Assembly: GCA_045594025.1 (NCBI GenBank)
Contig: JAZNXS010000026.1
Coordinates: 1-58,403 of the forward strand
DNA from: Scatosoma sp045594025
GTDB taxonomy: Bacteria > Bacillota > Clostridia > Christensenellales > Borkfalkiaceae
Reading direction: 5' to 3'
Length of the DNA stretch: 58,403 bases
A program made the position numbers and the translations under genes. The notes under the pieces were generated by a model. It made no database searches. It saw only the letters and a list, made by a program, of their open reading frames with translations, and was not told the origin of the DNA. Shown here piece by piece: positions 1 through 6,453 of this stretch. Position 1 is the stretch's first letter. The number at the start of each line of letters is the position of its first letter.

Positions 1-1
1 T

Positions 2-253
2 GCAGGGTTCGGTTCAGAGGATTACAGCAAGGAAGAACTTGTTGCGGAAATCGGTTCGGCAGGCTTGCTTAATCTACTGAATATAGAAACGCCGTCAACG
101 TTCACAAACTCCGTTGCTTATATTCAGTCTTGGATTAAGGCATTAAAGAACGACACGAAAATGATTGTGCAGGCATCAGGCAAAGCTGAAAAAGCCGTCC
201 GCTATATCATCATCGGAAACGTTGAACAAGAAAAAATTGAAGGGGCGGCTTGA
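2..253 (+). CDS. ArdC-type antirestriction protein, C-terminal part (5' truncated by window edge)
   Basis: Only the last 83 codons are present; the reading frame is open to the window edge, so the true start lies upstream. The visible part contains YSKEELVAEIGSA, then YIQSWIKALKND and an AEKAVRYII tail. This order is typical of the C-terminal zincin-like domain of ArdC proteins, in which the E of the EELVAE segment belongs to the metallopeptidase region. ArdC proteins have an N-terminal ssDNA-binding domain and protect incoming plasmid or phage DNA from host restriction; that domain is outside the window. The stop codon lies inside a 7-bp G+C-rich hairpin, and a well-spaced ribosome binding site for the next gene follows at once, so this is the upstream member of a plus-strand operon. 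Family assignment rests on the C-terminal motifs only. Confidence 0.75.
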   Translation, partial: AGFGSEDYSKEELVAEIGSAGLLNLLNIETPSTFTNSVAYIQSWIKALKNDTKMIVQASGKAEKAVRYIIIGNVEQEKIEGAA

Positions 254-260
254 CCGCCCC
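242..260 (+). other. Intercistronic G+C-rich hairpin
   Basis: GGGGCGG and CCGCCCC form a perfect 7-bp stem with a 5-base loop that contains the ardC stop codon. No T-run follows, so it is more likely an mRNA-stabilising or processing hairpin than a terminator. Two other G-run hairpins lie further down the same operon. Confidence 0.5.
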
Positions 261-275
261 GAAGGAGATAAAACT

Positions 276-572
276 ATGATTTGGAACAAAGATTATGAAA
301 CCTTAACCGCTATGCGCAACACGTCCACGGACAAAGTAAAAGAGATTATCAACCGCGCGTTGGAATACGCAAAAAGCAACCTCACAAACGGTTGGGATAA
401 ACTCGATGATGATTTTATCGTTATCAACGTAGAAGGTTACGCCTGCGTAGCACTTGTTACTAACGAATGGGAACCCATTGAAATTTGCGACCGTGTTTTC
501 CCCTTCGACGGCGAACGCATTTACCCTATGCAGGAAATCGAACAAAAAGTATATTTCAAAACGTTTCACTAA
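276..572 (+). CDS. Hypothetical protein, 98 aa
   Basis: I do not recognise this protein. The start ATG at 276 is chosen because GGAG sits 8-12 bases upstream; the longer frame from 165 would overlap ardC. The product is acidic and soluble, with no signal peptide or membrane segment. Its first 40 residues look helical (KVKEIINRALEYAKSNL). The second half contains IVINVEGYACVALVTNEWE, which looks like paired beta strands. It lies 22 bases after the ardC stop and 12 bases before the next start, so it is probably cotranscribed with both. Small proteins like this are common beside ardC genes on plasmids and integrative elements; no function can be read from the sequence. Confidence 0.7.
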   Translation: MIWNKDYETLTAMRNTSTDKVKEIINRALEYAKSNLTNGWDKLDDDFIVINVEGYACVALVTNEWEPIEICDRVFPFDGERIYPMQEIEQKVYFKTFH

Positions 573-584
573 AAGGAGTTAATT

Positions 585-767
585 ATGTATAGAGTTTATA
601 GAGCATTACGCAACGGCGGTAACGTAGTTTCAGAATTTGAAGAAATTGACGATATGGTACAGGACCTCAAAAAAAATCCTAATCATATCTACGCAATAAA
701 ACTTGTAAGTCCCAATGGGCTGTATGAATATGACGTGCTTGCTACTTCTATTGTACCCTTTCTTTAA
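585..767 (+). CDS. Hypothetical small protein, 60 aa
   Basis: A short frame with a strong AAGGAG site 7 bases before its ATG, 12 bases downstream of the previous gene. The product begins MYRVYRALRNGGNVVSEFEE and ends with hydrophobic VLATSIVPFL. The spacing of charged and hydrophobic residues suggests a compact alpha/beta fold. It belongs to the plus-strand accessory operon of the element. The family is not recognised; the ribosome binding site and tight spacing are the main reasons to accept the gene. Confidence 0.65.
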   Translation: MYRVYRALRNGGNVVSEFEEIDDMVQDLKKNPNHIYAIKLVSPNGLYEYDVLATSIVPFL

Positions 768-813
768 AAATCCATGCTGTCCTATCGGCAAGACGGGGAA
801 AGGAGAACAAGCA

Positions 814-1191
814 ATGAAAGCAATCTATTTGAACGTAAACGAAAACCAACTGCCCGAGGTTATTGATATTCCCGACGAGCTTGAAACGTATTATAAACTT
901 TGTCAATGTACCTGCATTGACATTGTAACAAGGCATATCGGCAAAACCCCTTATAGTATAGTTTGTGATGATGAAGGGCTGTTCGTCGAATCCCCGAAAA
1001 TTTCGGCAATCGATGAAACGTATCAACCGCAACTTGTTGGCAATCTTGTTATATGCGGAATGCCCAACGACAACGGCGAACTGACCGAATTAACCGACAA
1101 GGACGTTATCAATATTCTTCCACGTATTCGGTTTTTACATACGACCAAGTACCCCGACGGATATTATATCCTAACAATTTCCAAGCCATAA
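814..1191 (+). CDS. DUF3846 domain protein, 125 aa
   Basis: The ATG at 814 has AGGAG at 801-805. The product starts MKAIYLNVNENQLPEVIDIP, continues with a weakly acidic middle containing YSIVCDDEGLF, then a VGNLVICGMPNDNGELTELT segment and a short helical end. This order (N-terminal strand, IVCNEEGL-like motif, G-x-hh-hCG segment, then LTD and a helix) is what I know from DUF3846, a family common on plasmids, conjugative elements and phages of Firmicutes and Actinobacteria, often near ardC. The biochemical function is unknown. A strong hairpin follows the stop codon. The residues after 100 (FLHTTKYPDGYYILTISKP) are less typical and may be specific to this lineage. Confidence 0.65.
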   Translation: MKAIYLNVNENQLPEVIDIPDELETYYKLCQCTCIDIVTRHIGKTPYSIVCDDEGLFVESPKISAIDETYQPQLVGNLVICGMPNDNGELTELTDKDVINILPRIRFLHTTKYPDGYYILTISKP

Positions 1192-1199
1192 AAATAATA

Positions 1200-1227
1200 C
1201 CTGTTGGGGGAACATTCCCCCGACAGG
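1200..1227 (+). other. 11-bp hairpin between DUF3846 and HTH-like genes
   Basis: CCTGTTGGGGG pairs with CCCCCGACAGG (one G:T pair), and the AA/TT closing bases can extend the stem to 13 bp. It sits 8 bases after a stop codon and 33 bases before the next start. There is no T-run, so it resembles an mRNA stability or processing element, or a partial terminator. The core GGGGGAA...TTCCCCC recurs at 2481-2496. Confidence 0.55.
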
Positions 1228-1259
1228 AAATATACTTTAACAAATTAAGGAGAAAAACT

Positions 1260-2234
1260 ATGAACGAATTAACTACTACCGAAAAGAAAGAAATATTACC
1301 AAGCGCACAACATTTCTTGGAACGCGCCAAAGAAGATATGAAAGACGTCGGAGACCGTTTCTTTATGTTGGGTTGTCGCTTGTACGAAGCGCAAATTTAC
1401 CACTATGTAGAAGCCCTCGGATATGAAAGCATTGAACAGCTCGCCGAAGTAGAACTTGATTTAGGTAAATCGTCCACATATAACTTAATCAATGTATTCA
1501 AACGCTTTTGTGACCGTGACCAATACGGAAATTATAAAACGTGGGTAAAGCCTGCTTTTAGACCTTACAAATACAGCCAACTTGTAGAAATGGAAAAAGC
1601 ACTCTGCTTGGACGTTAATATTGAAAAAGAAATTCCACCGTCAACACCTGTTCGTGTTTTGAAAGAATACATAAAGTATCTCAATAAAAACCCAGGCAAC
1701 CACAAAAACTTGCCCGAATGGAAAGCGGAGCAGGAACAAACGACTATGTTACCGCCTGTATTAGATAGCAATCCTATCAAAGAAGAAGCTACGGACACCG
1801 TACCTAACGAATCGCAACCTGATACCTACGTTGCGCCGACTGCTGAACAGTCTGTCGAAACAGTCCAAACGTTTGGACTGCCAACCTGCGCCGAACCTGA
1901 ACAAACGGAAACGGTTGCAAAACCAAAAGCAAACAAGCCGACTTACAGCTTCCATTCGCGTGAGGGCGTACGCACATTTTTAAAAGACTACGAAAGTTGG
2001 AAGAAATACGCGCAATCTTGGGGCAGTCCTTTCTTCAAAGCCACATACGGGTACATATTCAAGAACGGAAGCTATATTATGGCTTGCGAACGTAGTATGT
2101 TTGAAGGCGCAAAATTCGATGAAAAAATGACTGTAATTGAGCCTATCTATTTCCTTTCAACAAAATACGGTTTTACGGAAATTTCCAAAAATCAATTTGA
2201 GCAATACTGCGCTGAACATAAAGACGAATTGTAG
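1260..2234 (+). CDS. HTH-like DNA-binding protein, 324 aa, paralogue of the gene at 12993-13847
   Basis: The start at 1260 follows AAGGAG. Residues about 10-75 are helical (DVGDRFFMLGCRLYEAQIYH ... ELDLGKSSTYNLINVFKRF). The pattern, a long helix then LGxxxxTxxxLIxxxxxF, is also seen in the minus-strand protein at 12993-13847, so the two appear to share a replication- or partition-type HTH region. Residues about 160-240 form a low-complexity linker rich in E, T, P and Q. The last 85 residues form a second domain, starting at YSFHSREGVRTFLKDYESWK, that I do not recognise. A perfect 20-bp palindrome (1861-1880) lies inside the linker coding region. The product could be a replication accessory, partition or regulatory protein; the sequence alone does not decide. 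Confidence 0.65.
   Translation: MNELTTTEKKEILPSAQHFLERAKEDMKDVGDRFFMLGCRLYEAQIYHYVEALGYESIEQLAEVELDLGKSSTYNLINVFKRFCDRDQYGNYKTWVKPAFRPYKYSQLVEMEKALCLDVNIEKEIPPSTPVRVLKEYIKYLNKNPGNHKNLPEWKAEQEQTTMLPPVLDSNPIKEEATDTVPNESQPDTYVAPTAEQSVETVQTFGLPTCAEPEQTETVAKPKANKPTYSFHSREGVRTFLKDYESWKKYAQSWGSPFFKATYGYIFKNGSYIMACERSMFEGAKFDEKMTVIEPIYFLSTKYGFTEISKNQFEQYCAEHKDEL
1861..1880. repeat. 20-bp perfect palindrome, AGTCCAAACG type
   Basis: CAGTCCAAAC followed by GTTTGGACTG is a perfect palindrome inside the coding sequence of the HTH-like protein. Related palindromes with GTCCAA and TTGGAC arms lie at 12966-12987 and 13002-13020, at the end of the paralogous gene. The association with both paralogues suggests a binding site rather than a chance codon pattern, but this is inference. 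Confidence 0.5.
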
Positions 2235-2245
2235 GAATAAAAGCA

Positions 2246-2467
2246 ATGGAAAATAAAGTTATTTTATATTACAAACGCCCAAAACGTATAGAAGAAAATG
2301 CTGAATGGCAAAAGAAAGATTATACTTATTACAGCTCGTCCTTTTCCACGGCAATGGACGGCTGTATGCGGTTAGCCCTTGACGGATATGCAACACGTAT
2401 TGAAATAAACAACGTTGTTATTCTTGACTGGGCGGAAAACTTCATCAGCGAAAATTACAAACTTTAA
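2246..2467 (+). CDS. Hypothetical protein, 73 aa
   Basis: A small frame starting 11 bases after the HTH-like gene, with a weak GGAAT motif before the ATG. The product is basic at its start (KVILYYKRPKRIEE) and ends WAENFISENYKL. It contains YYSSSFSTAMDGCMRLALDGY, which suggests an alpha/beta fold of the kind found in small plasmid-coded proteins. No membrane segment. It is the last gene of the plus-strand operon: a nested inverted repeat and a terminator follow. Family unknown. Confidence 0.6.
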   Translation: MENKVILYYKRPKRIEENAEWQKKDYTYYSSSFSTAMDGCMRLALDGYATRIEINNVVILDWAENFISENYKL

Positions 2468-2506
2468 GACGGTCAAGCCCGGGGGAAGCTTCCCCCGGCA
2501 ACCGTC
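2468..2506 (+). other. Nested inverted repeat after the plus-strand operon
   Basis: The outer arms GACGGT and ACCGTC flank a perfect 20-bp palindrome at 2479-2498 with core GGGGGAAGCTTCCCCC. No T-run follows directly, but a conventional terminator lies 30 bases on. It could be the 3' protective structure of the operon, or a DNA structure of the element such as a single-strand origin. Confidence 0.55.
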
Positions 2507-2534
2507 AGCCCTACTCCCAACCACTACCAAAAAA

Positions 2535-2562
2535 GAAAAAACCTGCAAATTGCAAGTTTTTC
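2535..2562 (+). terminator. Rho-independent terminator of the plus-strand operon
   Basis: An A-tract, a 7-bp stem with one mismatch (AACCTGC / GCAAGTT) and a T-tract. It separates the plus-strand operon from the promoter of the small RNA that follows. Confidence 0.6.
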
Positions 2563-2573
2563 CGTAAAAAGGA

Positions 2574-2602
2574 TTGACTTTTGTAAATCAATCCTTTATA
2601 AT
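2574..2602 (+). promoter_or_regulatory. Consensus promoter inside an inverted repeat
   Basis: TTGACT (2574-2579) and TATAAT (2597-2602) are separated by exactly 17 bases. The inverted repeat AAGGATTGA (2569-2577) / TCAATCCTT (2588-2596) covers the -35 box and reaches the edge of the -10 box, which is the layout of a repressor operator. The expected transcription start at about 2609-2611 coincides with the first paired base of the structured RNA. Confidence 0.75.
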
Positions 2603-2609
2603 AACAAAT

Positions 2610-2725
2610 AGAAAGTGTTTGGCTCGGTGTTGCGATATTCGCTCCGTCCTTGTAGCCCCCACGGAAAGAGGCTTAATTGCTCGTGGCACTTTCTTTTTTT
2701 ATGCTCCGTTACTTACGGAGCTTTT
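2610..2725 (+). ncRNA. Candidate structured small RNA with its own promoter and terminator
   Basis: No reading frame explains this stretch. It folds by eye into a closed multi-branch structure. P1 is a 7-bp stem, GAAAGTG (2611-2617) with CACTTTC (2687-2693). Inside is an arm closed by GGCT (2621-2624) / AGCC (2654-2657), containing CGG/CCG and GCGA/TCGC. A second arm is CCACG (2659-2663) / CGTGG (2682-2686). A run of seven T follows P1, and then a terminator hairpin GCTCCGT / ACGGAGC with TTTTT at 2703-2724. The 3' end overlaps the end of the convergent gene at 2709, so it may also act as an antisense RNA there. The 7-bp closing stem recalls a tRNA, but there is no T-loop or anticodon arm. 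I cannot match it to an RNA family. Confidence 0.65.
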
Positions 2726-3149
2726 TCTTTTGACGATTTTTTCCTTTTCCACCTGTAACAGGAATATTTTCACGAGGGAATACTTCAAACATTTTGCCAA
2801 TACGCTTTTTATCAAAATCAACAGGTTCATATTTATCCGTTTCTTCATGTAAAGCGGAACGTTTGCCTACAAAAACTTTTGGGTAGGCATAAGTACGATT
2901 TTCGCCAAATTTCTTACCTTGCGCTTTATTCCTGCGCCGTTCATCAGGACTTATATTATCCAATAGTGGAACAGTACGCACTTTCTTATTCCCCAAGTCT
3001 ACTTCGGGAGAATGGGTAAAAGTTATATATTCAATATCATCACTTTTTGAATTTTTACGCCTATATGTAGCAGGGTGTGATTTATGAGGATAACTTTTCG
3101 TATGCGCCCAACCAGATGATTTACGTTTTCTATTAAATTTCTTTGCCAT
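2709..3149 (-). CDS. Basic hypothetical protein, 146 aa, last gene of the ATPase operon
   Basis: Strongly basic at both ends (MAKKFNRKRKSSGW and KGKNRQKKKLRK) with no membrane segment, so it probably binds nucleic acid. The middle has YITFTHSPEVDLGNKKVRTV, then LLDNISPDERRRN and TYAYPKVFVGKRSALHEE. I have a loose memory of similar THS...N..L..NP proteins in Firmicute mobile elements but cannot name a family. GGAAGG precedes the ATG. It begins 13 bases after the Zot-like gene, so it is translated from the same message. In filamentous phages a small basic protein coats the packaged ssDNA or aids assembly; that role is possible here but unproven. Confidence 0.65.
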   Translation of the reverse strand: MAKKFNRKRKSSGWAHTKSYPHKSHPATYRRKNSKSDDIEYITFTHSPEVDLGNKKVRTVPLLDNISPDERRRNKAQGKKFGENRTYAYPKVFVGKRSALHEETDKYEPVDFDKKRIGKMFEVFPRENIPVTGGKGKNRQKKKLRK

Positions 3150-3162
3150 AATAAACCTTCCT

Positions 3163-4794
3163 TTACGCCGTTTCCTCGGCGCTTTCTTTTTTGTTTGCCC
3201 ATTCGCTAACCACTCCGCAAAGGGAAGTTACCAAAGAGGACATGGATTTGCTTGCTTCTTCTGATATTTGTATCTTGCCGTTTTGCACCGCGGAAAGACC
3301 TTCCACGACAGAGGACAACAGCTTTTCTACCGCTTTAATATCCGTTTCTTTCTTTTTCATTTCGTCACCTTGATATTTCTTTAATTCACGTTGTACGTAG
3401 TTATGCAACATGTCTAATTCGTCCTGCGTTGCAATATATCCTGCAAATTCTTTCATATCGTCAAGACCGATAGTGTTTAGCTCGCCACGGCTTTCAAACA
3501 TTCCTGCCGTGCAGTCCGAAGCGTTACGCTTTGCATAATCTTTCTTATACTGAACAAAAAATGTGTGCTTTTTAACTGCGCCGTCCATACGCCCCGTTTG
3601 TAATTCAATTTGCAAGGCATGACCGCCAAAGACACCTACCGTGCGTAGCTCCCATTGACCGATTGCCACGCGGATCCTTTCAAGAGCCGACGTCAGCAAT
3701 CGTTTATCAGGACGTAAAAAACGCTCGTTTATATGCAAATTATCCAAACGTGACTTAATAGACAGCAATGCAGGGGAAAAGATTTTCCAAGCCGAGAACC
3801 ACGGCAAAACAACTTTCTTTTCGTCCTTTTCCGTAATCAACGCAACTTGTCCGACCTGCCGTAAATTTGCCGTAATATTTTCAACACGTTGCATATCCGC
3901 AAGAATACGTATAAAGTTACGGTTACGTATCATACACGCATGGCGCGACATTTTGAACATAACGTGCATTAAATCATTCTTTTGATTGCATTCTTCATCG
4001 TTCGCTTTGATTTCCTGCTGTTCCAGCGTATTCTTCGCGTCCTTATCAAGCTCCGTAAACACCCAAACGCCCCAACCGAACGCATAACGGTTGGGATTAT
4101 CTTTTATCATTTGATTGCCCAAACGAACCATATCGTAATCAAGTATCTTTGAATGGCGCGAAAAACTATCTATTAAACGGCTATCACGCTTGAAGAAATC
4201 GCAATCCCAAATAGGGAAGTTCCCCAAATCCAACATAAGAGAATCGACACGGATTGAATAGTTAGAAATAATCAACGCGCTTTGCGTGGTATAAATCGTA
4301 TATGCTAACGCATAATCCCGTATCGTTTCCCAAATATCCTCAACGTACTTTTTGTTATCGAACGTTAAAGGGTATCTGTCGTAATCGTACCCGAATATGT
4401 TTTCCTTACAAGGATTTTCCGCGAATTTATCGCGCAGTTCACGGATAAATCGAATACAGCTCCATTTATCATAAACAACGTGTTCCGCATACGCCTTTTT
4501 TAACGTTCTTTCCAACGTCAGCCATGGGAAATGAGGAAAACACGTATCGCATTCCAATATGACTTCCAAGGCATCATCACGAAGCTGCACTTCAAGCGAT
4601 AATGCCACACTCGATAGCATTGTCGTTTTGCCTTTACCCATTTCGGCAAATATGTACGTAACAATTTCTAATTCATTGATAAATCCGCGATTCTTTCGTT
4701 CGTTATGCTCCAAACGTTCATACCCGATTTTATTCGCCCATACGTTCAGAGCTACGCCTGCAAGAACTAAACCGCCTGTTATTGCACCTATCAT
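3163..4794 (-). CDS. Zot/pI-like membrane ATPase of filamentous-phage type, 543 aa
   Basis: A P-loop is present at residues 50-57 (AEMGKGKT, fitting [AG]xxxxGK[ST]). A Walker B-like VWVFTELD lies at about 243-250, after a long insert. The segment FKMSRHACMIRNRNFIRI, followed by ADMQRVENITANLRQVG, resembles the part of Zot-like ATPases that follows Walker B. A hydrophobic N-terminal segment (residues 2-20) should anchor it in the membrane; classical phage pI/Zot has its membrane segment after the ATPase, so the topology differs. The C-terminal 60 residues look like a coiled coil. pI/Zot ATPases drive assembly and export of filamentous virions. The ATG overlaps the stop of the upstream membrane protein by 4 bases. 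A HerA/FtsK-like DNA-pumping ATPase is the main alternative. Confidence 0.6.
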   Translation of the reverse strand: MIGAITGGLVLAGVALNVWANKIGYERLEHNERKNRGFINELEIVTYIFAEMGKGKTTMLSSVALSLEVQLRDDALEVILECDTCFPHFPWLTLERTLKKAYAEHVVYDKWSCIRFIRELRDKFAENPCKENIFGYDYDRYPLTFDNKKYVEDIWETIRDYALAYTIYTTQSALIISNYSIRVDSLMLDLGNFPIWDCDFFKRDSRLIDSFSRHSKILDYDMVRLGNQMIKDNPNRYAFGWGVWVFTELDKDAKNTLEQQEIKANDEECNQKNDLMHVMFKMSRHACMIRNRNFIRILADMQRVENITANLRQVGQVALITEKDEKKVVLPWFSAWKIFSPALLSIKSRLDNLHINERFLRPDKRLLTSALERIRVAIGQWELRTVGVFGGHALQIELQTGRMDGAVKKHTFFVQYKKDYAKRNASDCTAGMFESRGELNTIGLDDMKEFAGYIATQDELDMLHNYVQRELKKYQGDEMKKKETDIKAVEKLLSSVVEGLSAVQNGKIQISEEASKSMSSLVTSLCGVVSEWANKKESAEETA

Positions 4795-5717
4795 TCTTCC
4801 ACCTCACCGTTCATCATACGTTCATACTCTAAATCTTCCGACTTTCTTTTCAATATGAGTATTACAATCGTAGTCCAACTGAACAAGCCTAAAACAGATA
4901 ATACCGCCGATAAATCAAGACACAACTTGTACACCTGCCGATAGAGATTAACGAAATCGAACGACACGGCAAAATATACGTAATACGCGCAAAACTCAAT
5001 AAAAATCGTGAGTACGTTGAAATAGAGCAGTACAAGCAACAGCCAAAATTGATACAATTCTTCGCGCGCTTTTACGAAATCGAACAGCGCAACAAACCAC
5101 ATTCCTATGCGTACCAATATTGTGAAATAAAACCAATGCCATGCGCGCAACAGCTTACTTTCTTTGATAGGGCGCGTTTCGTCCTGCTGTTCTTCTTCCG
5201 TTTCAGGATGGCGCGGTTCTTTGAAATAATACTTATTAAAAAGCTTTTTCACGCCAAACCAAATGGGAATACCGAACATAAGTATAGGTACGAGCAACGT
5301 TATATAATAAACAAGATATAAAAAATACAGCGTAATATTTTCCGTATCAATAAACGCTTGCCAATATGCCGACCATTTCTCTTTGAACAAATCCCAATTA
5401 AAAGGAAGTGCAAGCGAAGGTACGGACGGTGCAGACGATTGATTGAATAACGAATACAGCCATTCCTTCACGTTTAAAAACGAATAATCGGGATAATTAT
5501 TGACGGTAGGCGGAATTTCCGCTTCGATATGAAACCAATCGCAAAATACGTATGCAATCGATAAGCCGAAATCCCAACAGCTTTCAACCAAACGCCCGAT
5601 AGCGTTTGGAAAGCAAAATATACCCAAAGCGAGCAAACCAAGGGTTATTATCGTACAAACGTAATAAAATTGTTTTTTGCGGAAATGACCACCGATTCTT
5701 CGCAACAACGTTCTCAT
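4791..5717 (-). CDS. Multi-pass membrane protein, 308 aa, coupled to the ATPase
   Basis: Hydrophobic segments lie at about residues 17-40, 130-155, 195-215, 222-250 and 270-292, giving four or five membrane spans. A soluble loop rich in aromatic residues follows the first span and an acidic loop (ETEEEQQDETRP) separates the middle spans. No signal-peptide cleavage site or enzyme motif is seen. ATGA overlaps link it to the 38-residue peptide upstream and to the Zot-like ATPase downstream, which implies fixed stoichiometry and a shared complex. In filamentous phages the partner of the ATPase is a membrane assembly protein or the minor coat protein pVI (about 110 aa); this protein is much longer, so it is only a functional analogue at best. 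Confidence 0.65.
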   Translation of the reverse strand: MRTLLRRIGGHFRKKQFYYVCTIITLGLLALGIFCFPNAIGRLVESCWDFGLSIAYVFCDWFHIEAEIPPTVNNYPDYSFLNVKEWLYSLFNQSSAPSVPSLALPFNWDLFKEKWSAYWQAFIDTENITLYFLYLVYYITLLVPILMFGIPIWFGVKKLFNKYYFKEPRHPETEEEQQDETRPIKESKLLRAWHWFYFTILVRIGMWFVALFDFVKAREELYQFWLLLVLLYFNVLTIFIEFCAYYVYFAVSFDFVNLYRQVYKLCLDLSAVLSVLGLFSWTTIVILILKRKSEDLEYERMMNGEVEE

Positions 5718-5830
5718 ACCATACTACCTACAAAAAGAAAATAACCTGCGAGGATTGCGCCGAGAATACCGAGAATCCAAAACAGTACGTATTTAAAAGA
5801 TACTTTCTTTTTCTTAACAACGTTTTTCAT
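5714..5830 (-). CDS. 38-residue single-span membrane peptide, candidate coat or assembly peptide
   Basis: A very short frame that is easily overlooked. It encodes a lysine-rich N-terminus (MKNVVKKKKVSFKY), then one hydrophobic span (residues 15-34, VLFWILGILGAILAGYFLFV) and a four-residue tail. AAAGGT precedes the ATG and its stop overlaps the ATG of the next gene as ATGA, which strongly supports translation. It is the first gene of the operon that includes the Zot-like ATPase. Filamentous phages encode 30-50-residue single-span coat proteins (pVII, pIX, pVIII) near such genes. The charge pattern here (basic N-terminus, no acidic stretch, no signal peptide) is closer to pVII/pIX than to the major coat protein. 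A small regulatory membrane peptide is the alternative. Confidence 0.7.
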   Translation of the reverse strand: MKNVVKKKKVSFKYVLFWILGILGAILAGYFLFVGSMV

Positions 5831-5852
5831 ATTGTTACCTTTAATTTTTTTC

Positions 5853-5881
5853 TTGACAAATCCCATAAAATGGGATATTAT
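5853..5881 (+). promoter_or_regulatory. Consensus promoter with palindromic operator in the spacer
   Basis: TTGACA (5853-5858) and TATTAT (5876-5881) are spaced by 17 bases, and the spacer carries the perfect arms TCCCAT and ATGGGA (5861-5875). A repressor bound there would block polymerase directly. Transcription should start near G5888, the first base of the inverted-repeat structure, and run towards the gene at 6032. Confidence 0.75.
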
Positions 5882-5887
5882 GGTAAT

Positions 5888-5975
5888 GCTACATAAACTT
5901 TATACCTATTATAGACACTTTTCCTTTGGTAAAAAGTGTGTTTTTCGGCATTCTATAATAGGTCGTTTATGTAGC
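5888..5975. repeat. Two inverted 11+11-bp arm pairs forming a long folded hairpin
   Basis: The left copy is GCTACATAAAC, 6 bases, then CCTATTATAGA (5888-5915). The right copy is TCTATAATAGG, 2 bases, then GTTTATGTAGC (5952-5975). The arms are perfect inverted matches, so a single strand folds into 11 bp, a 6x2 internal loop and 11 bp. A further hairpin ACACTTTT / AAAAGTGT (5915-5922, 5932-5939) with a following T-run sits inside. The left copy has the 11-6-11 layout of a Xer recombinase site and both copies contain TTATGTA, part of the XerD half-site. A phage packaging hairpin, a single-strand origin or an RNA leader with an attenuator are alternatives. Confidence 0.6.
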
Positions 5976-6031
5976 AATAACAAACCTTGCCGAAATTTCA
6001 CACTTTTTATTTTTTTAGGAGGAAACCTGCT

Positions 6032-6424
6032 ATGAAATGCCCTGAATGCAACTGCGAAGATATTGCTATTACTGTTCAATATCGTAAATCTACGCTTTTT
6101 CGTATTTTAAAATTTTTTTGTATAATTGCTATATTTGTAACAATCATTTCAAATATGGCAGAAATCATACAACTTAACGAATTAGAACAAACCACGTATA
6201 TTCCTTCCGTATCAACGCAAATAATGTCTGTAACGGTTACTCCCGACAATACACCAGCAGGATATGCCTCACCAATCACGCCAACAATTTGTTTTTTGAT
6301 TGTTTTTACAATAGCACTAATATTTTGCGAAATAATGCAACAATGGATTGAAAGCAAAAAGCGTGTTTATTATGTATGTAAACAATGCAATAAAATTTGG
6401 TTTACCCAAGACACAATCGAATAG
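6032..6424 (+). CDS. Two-span membrane protein with a split zinc ribbon, 130 aa
   Basis: A perfect AGGAGG lies 9 bases before the ATG at 6032. The N-terminus has MKCPECNCED and the C-terminus has YYVCKQCNKIWF, so two CxxC knuckles, one at each end, could meet to form one zinc ribbon. Two membrane spans (about residues 23-42 and 83-103) separate them, so both ends would face the same side, probably the cytoplasm. The region between spans is polar and threonine-rich. It stands alone on the plus strand between two minus-strand operons and is controlled by the operator-containing promoter at 5853. This suggests a regulatory, immunity or superinfection role, but function is unknown. Confidence 0.65.
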   Translation: MKCPECNCEDIAITVQYRKSTLFRILKFFCIIAIFVTIISNMAEIIQLNELEQTTYIPSVSTQIMSVTVTPDNTPAGYASPITPTICFLIVFTIALIFCEIMQQWIESKKRVYYVCKQCNKIWFTQDTIE

Positions 6425-6429
6425 ACCTT

Positions 6430-6453
6430 ATCACCCGAAAGGGTGATTTTTTA
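6430..6453 (+). terminator. Rho-independent terminator
   Basis: ATCACCC-GAAA-GGGTGAT followed by TTTTTT, directly after the stop of the gene at 6032. On the other strand it lies just past the end of the surface-protein gene but lacks a T-run there. Confidence 0.85.

Noticed and set aside
303..569. 88-codon minus-strand frame opposite the gene at 276-572
   Set aside because: The plus-strand frame has a strong ribosome binding site and operon spacing; the minus-strand one has neither.
2611..2693. tRNA or tRNA-like gene
   Set aside because: The 7-bp closing stem is suggestive, but there is no TTC loop, no anticodon arm and no CCA; the inner arms have other sizes.
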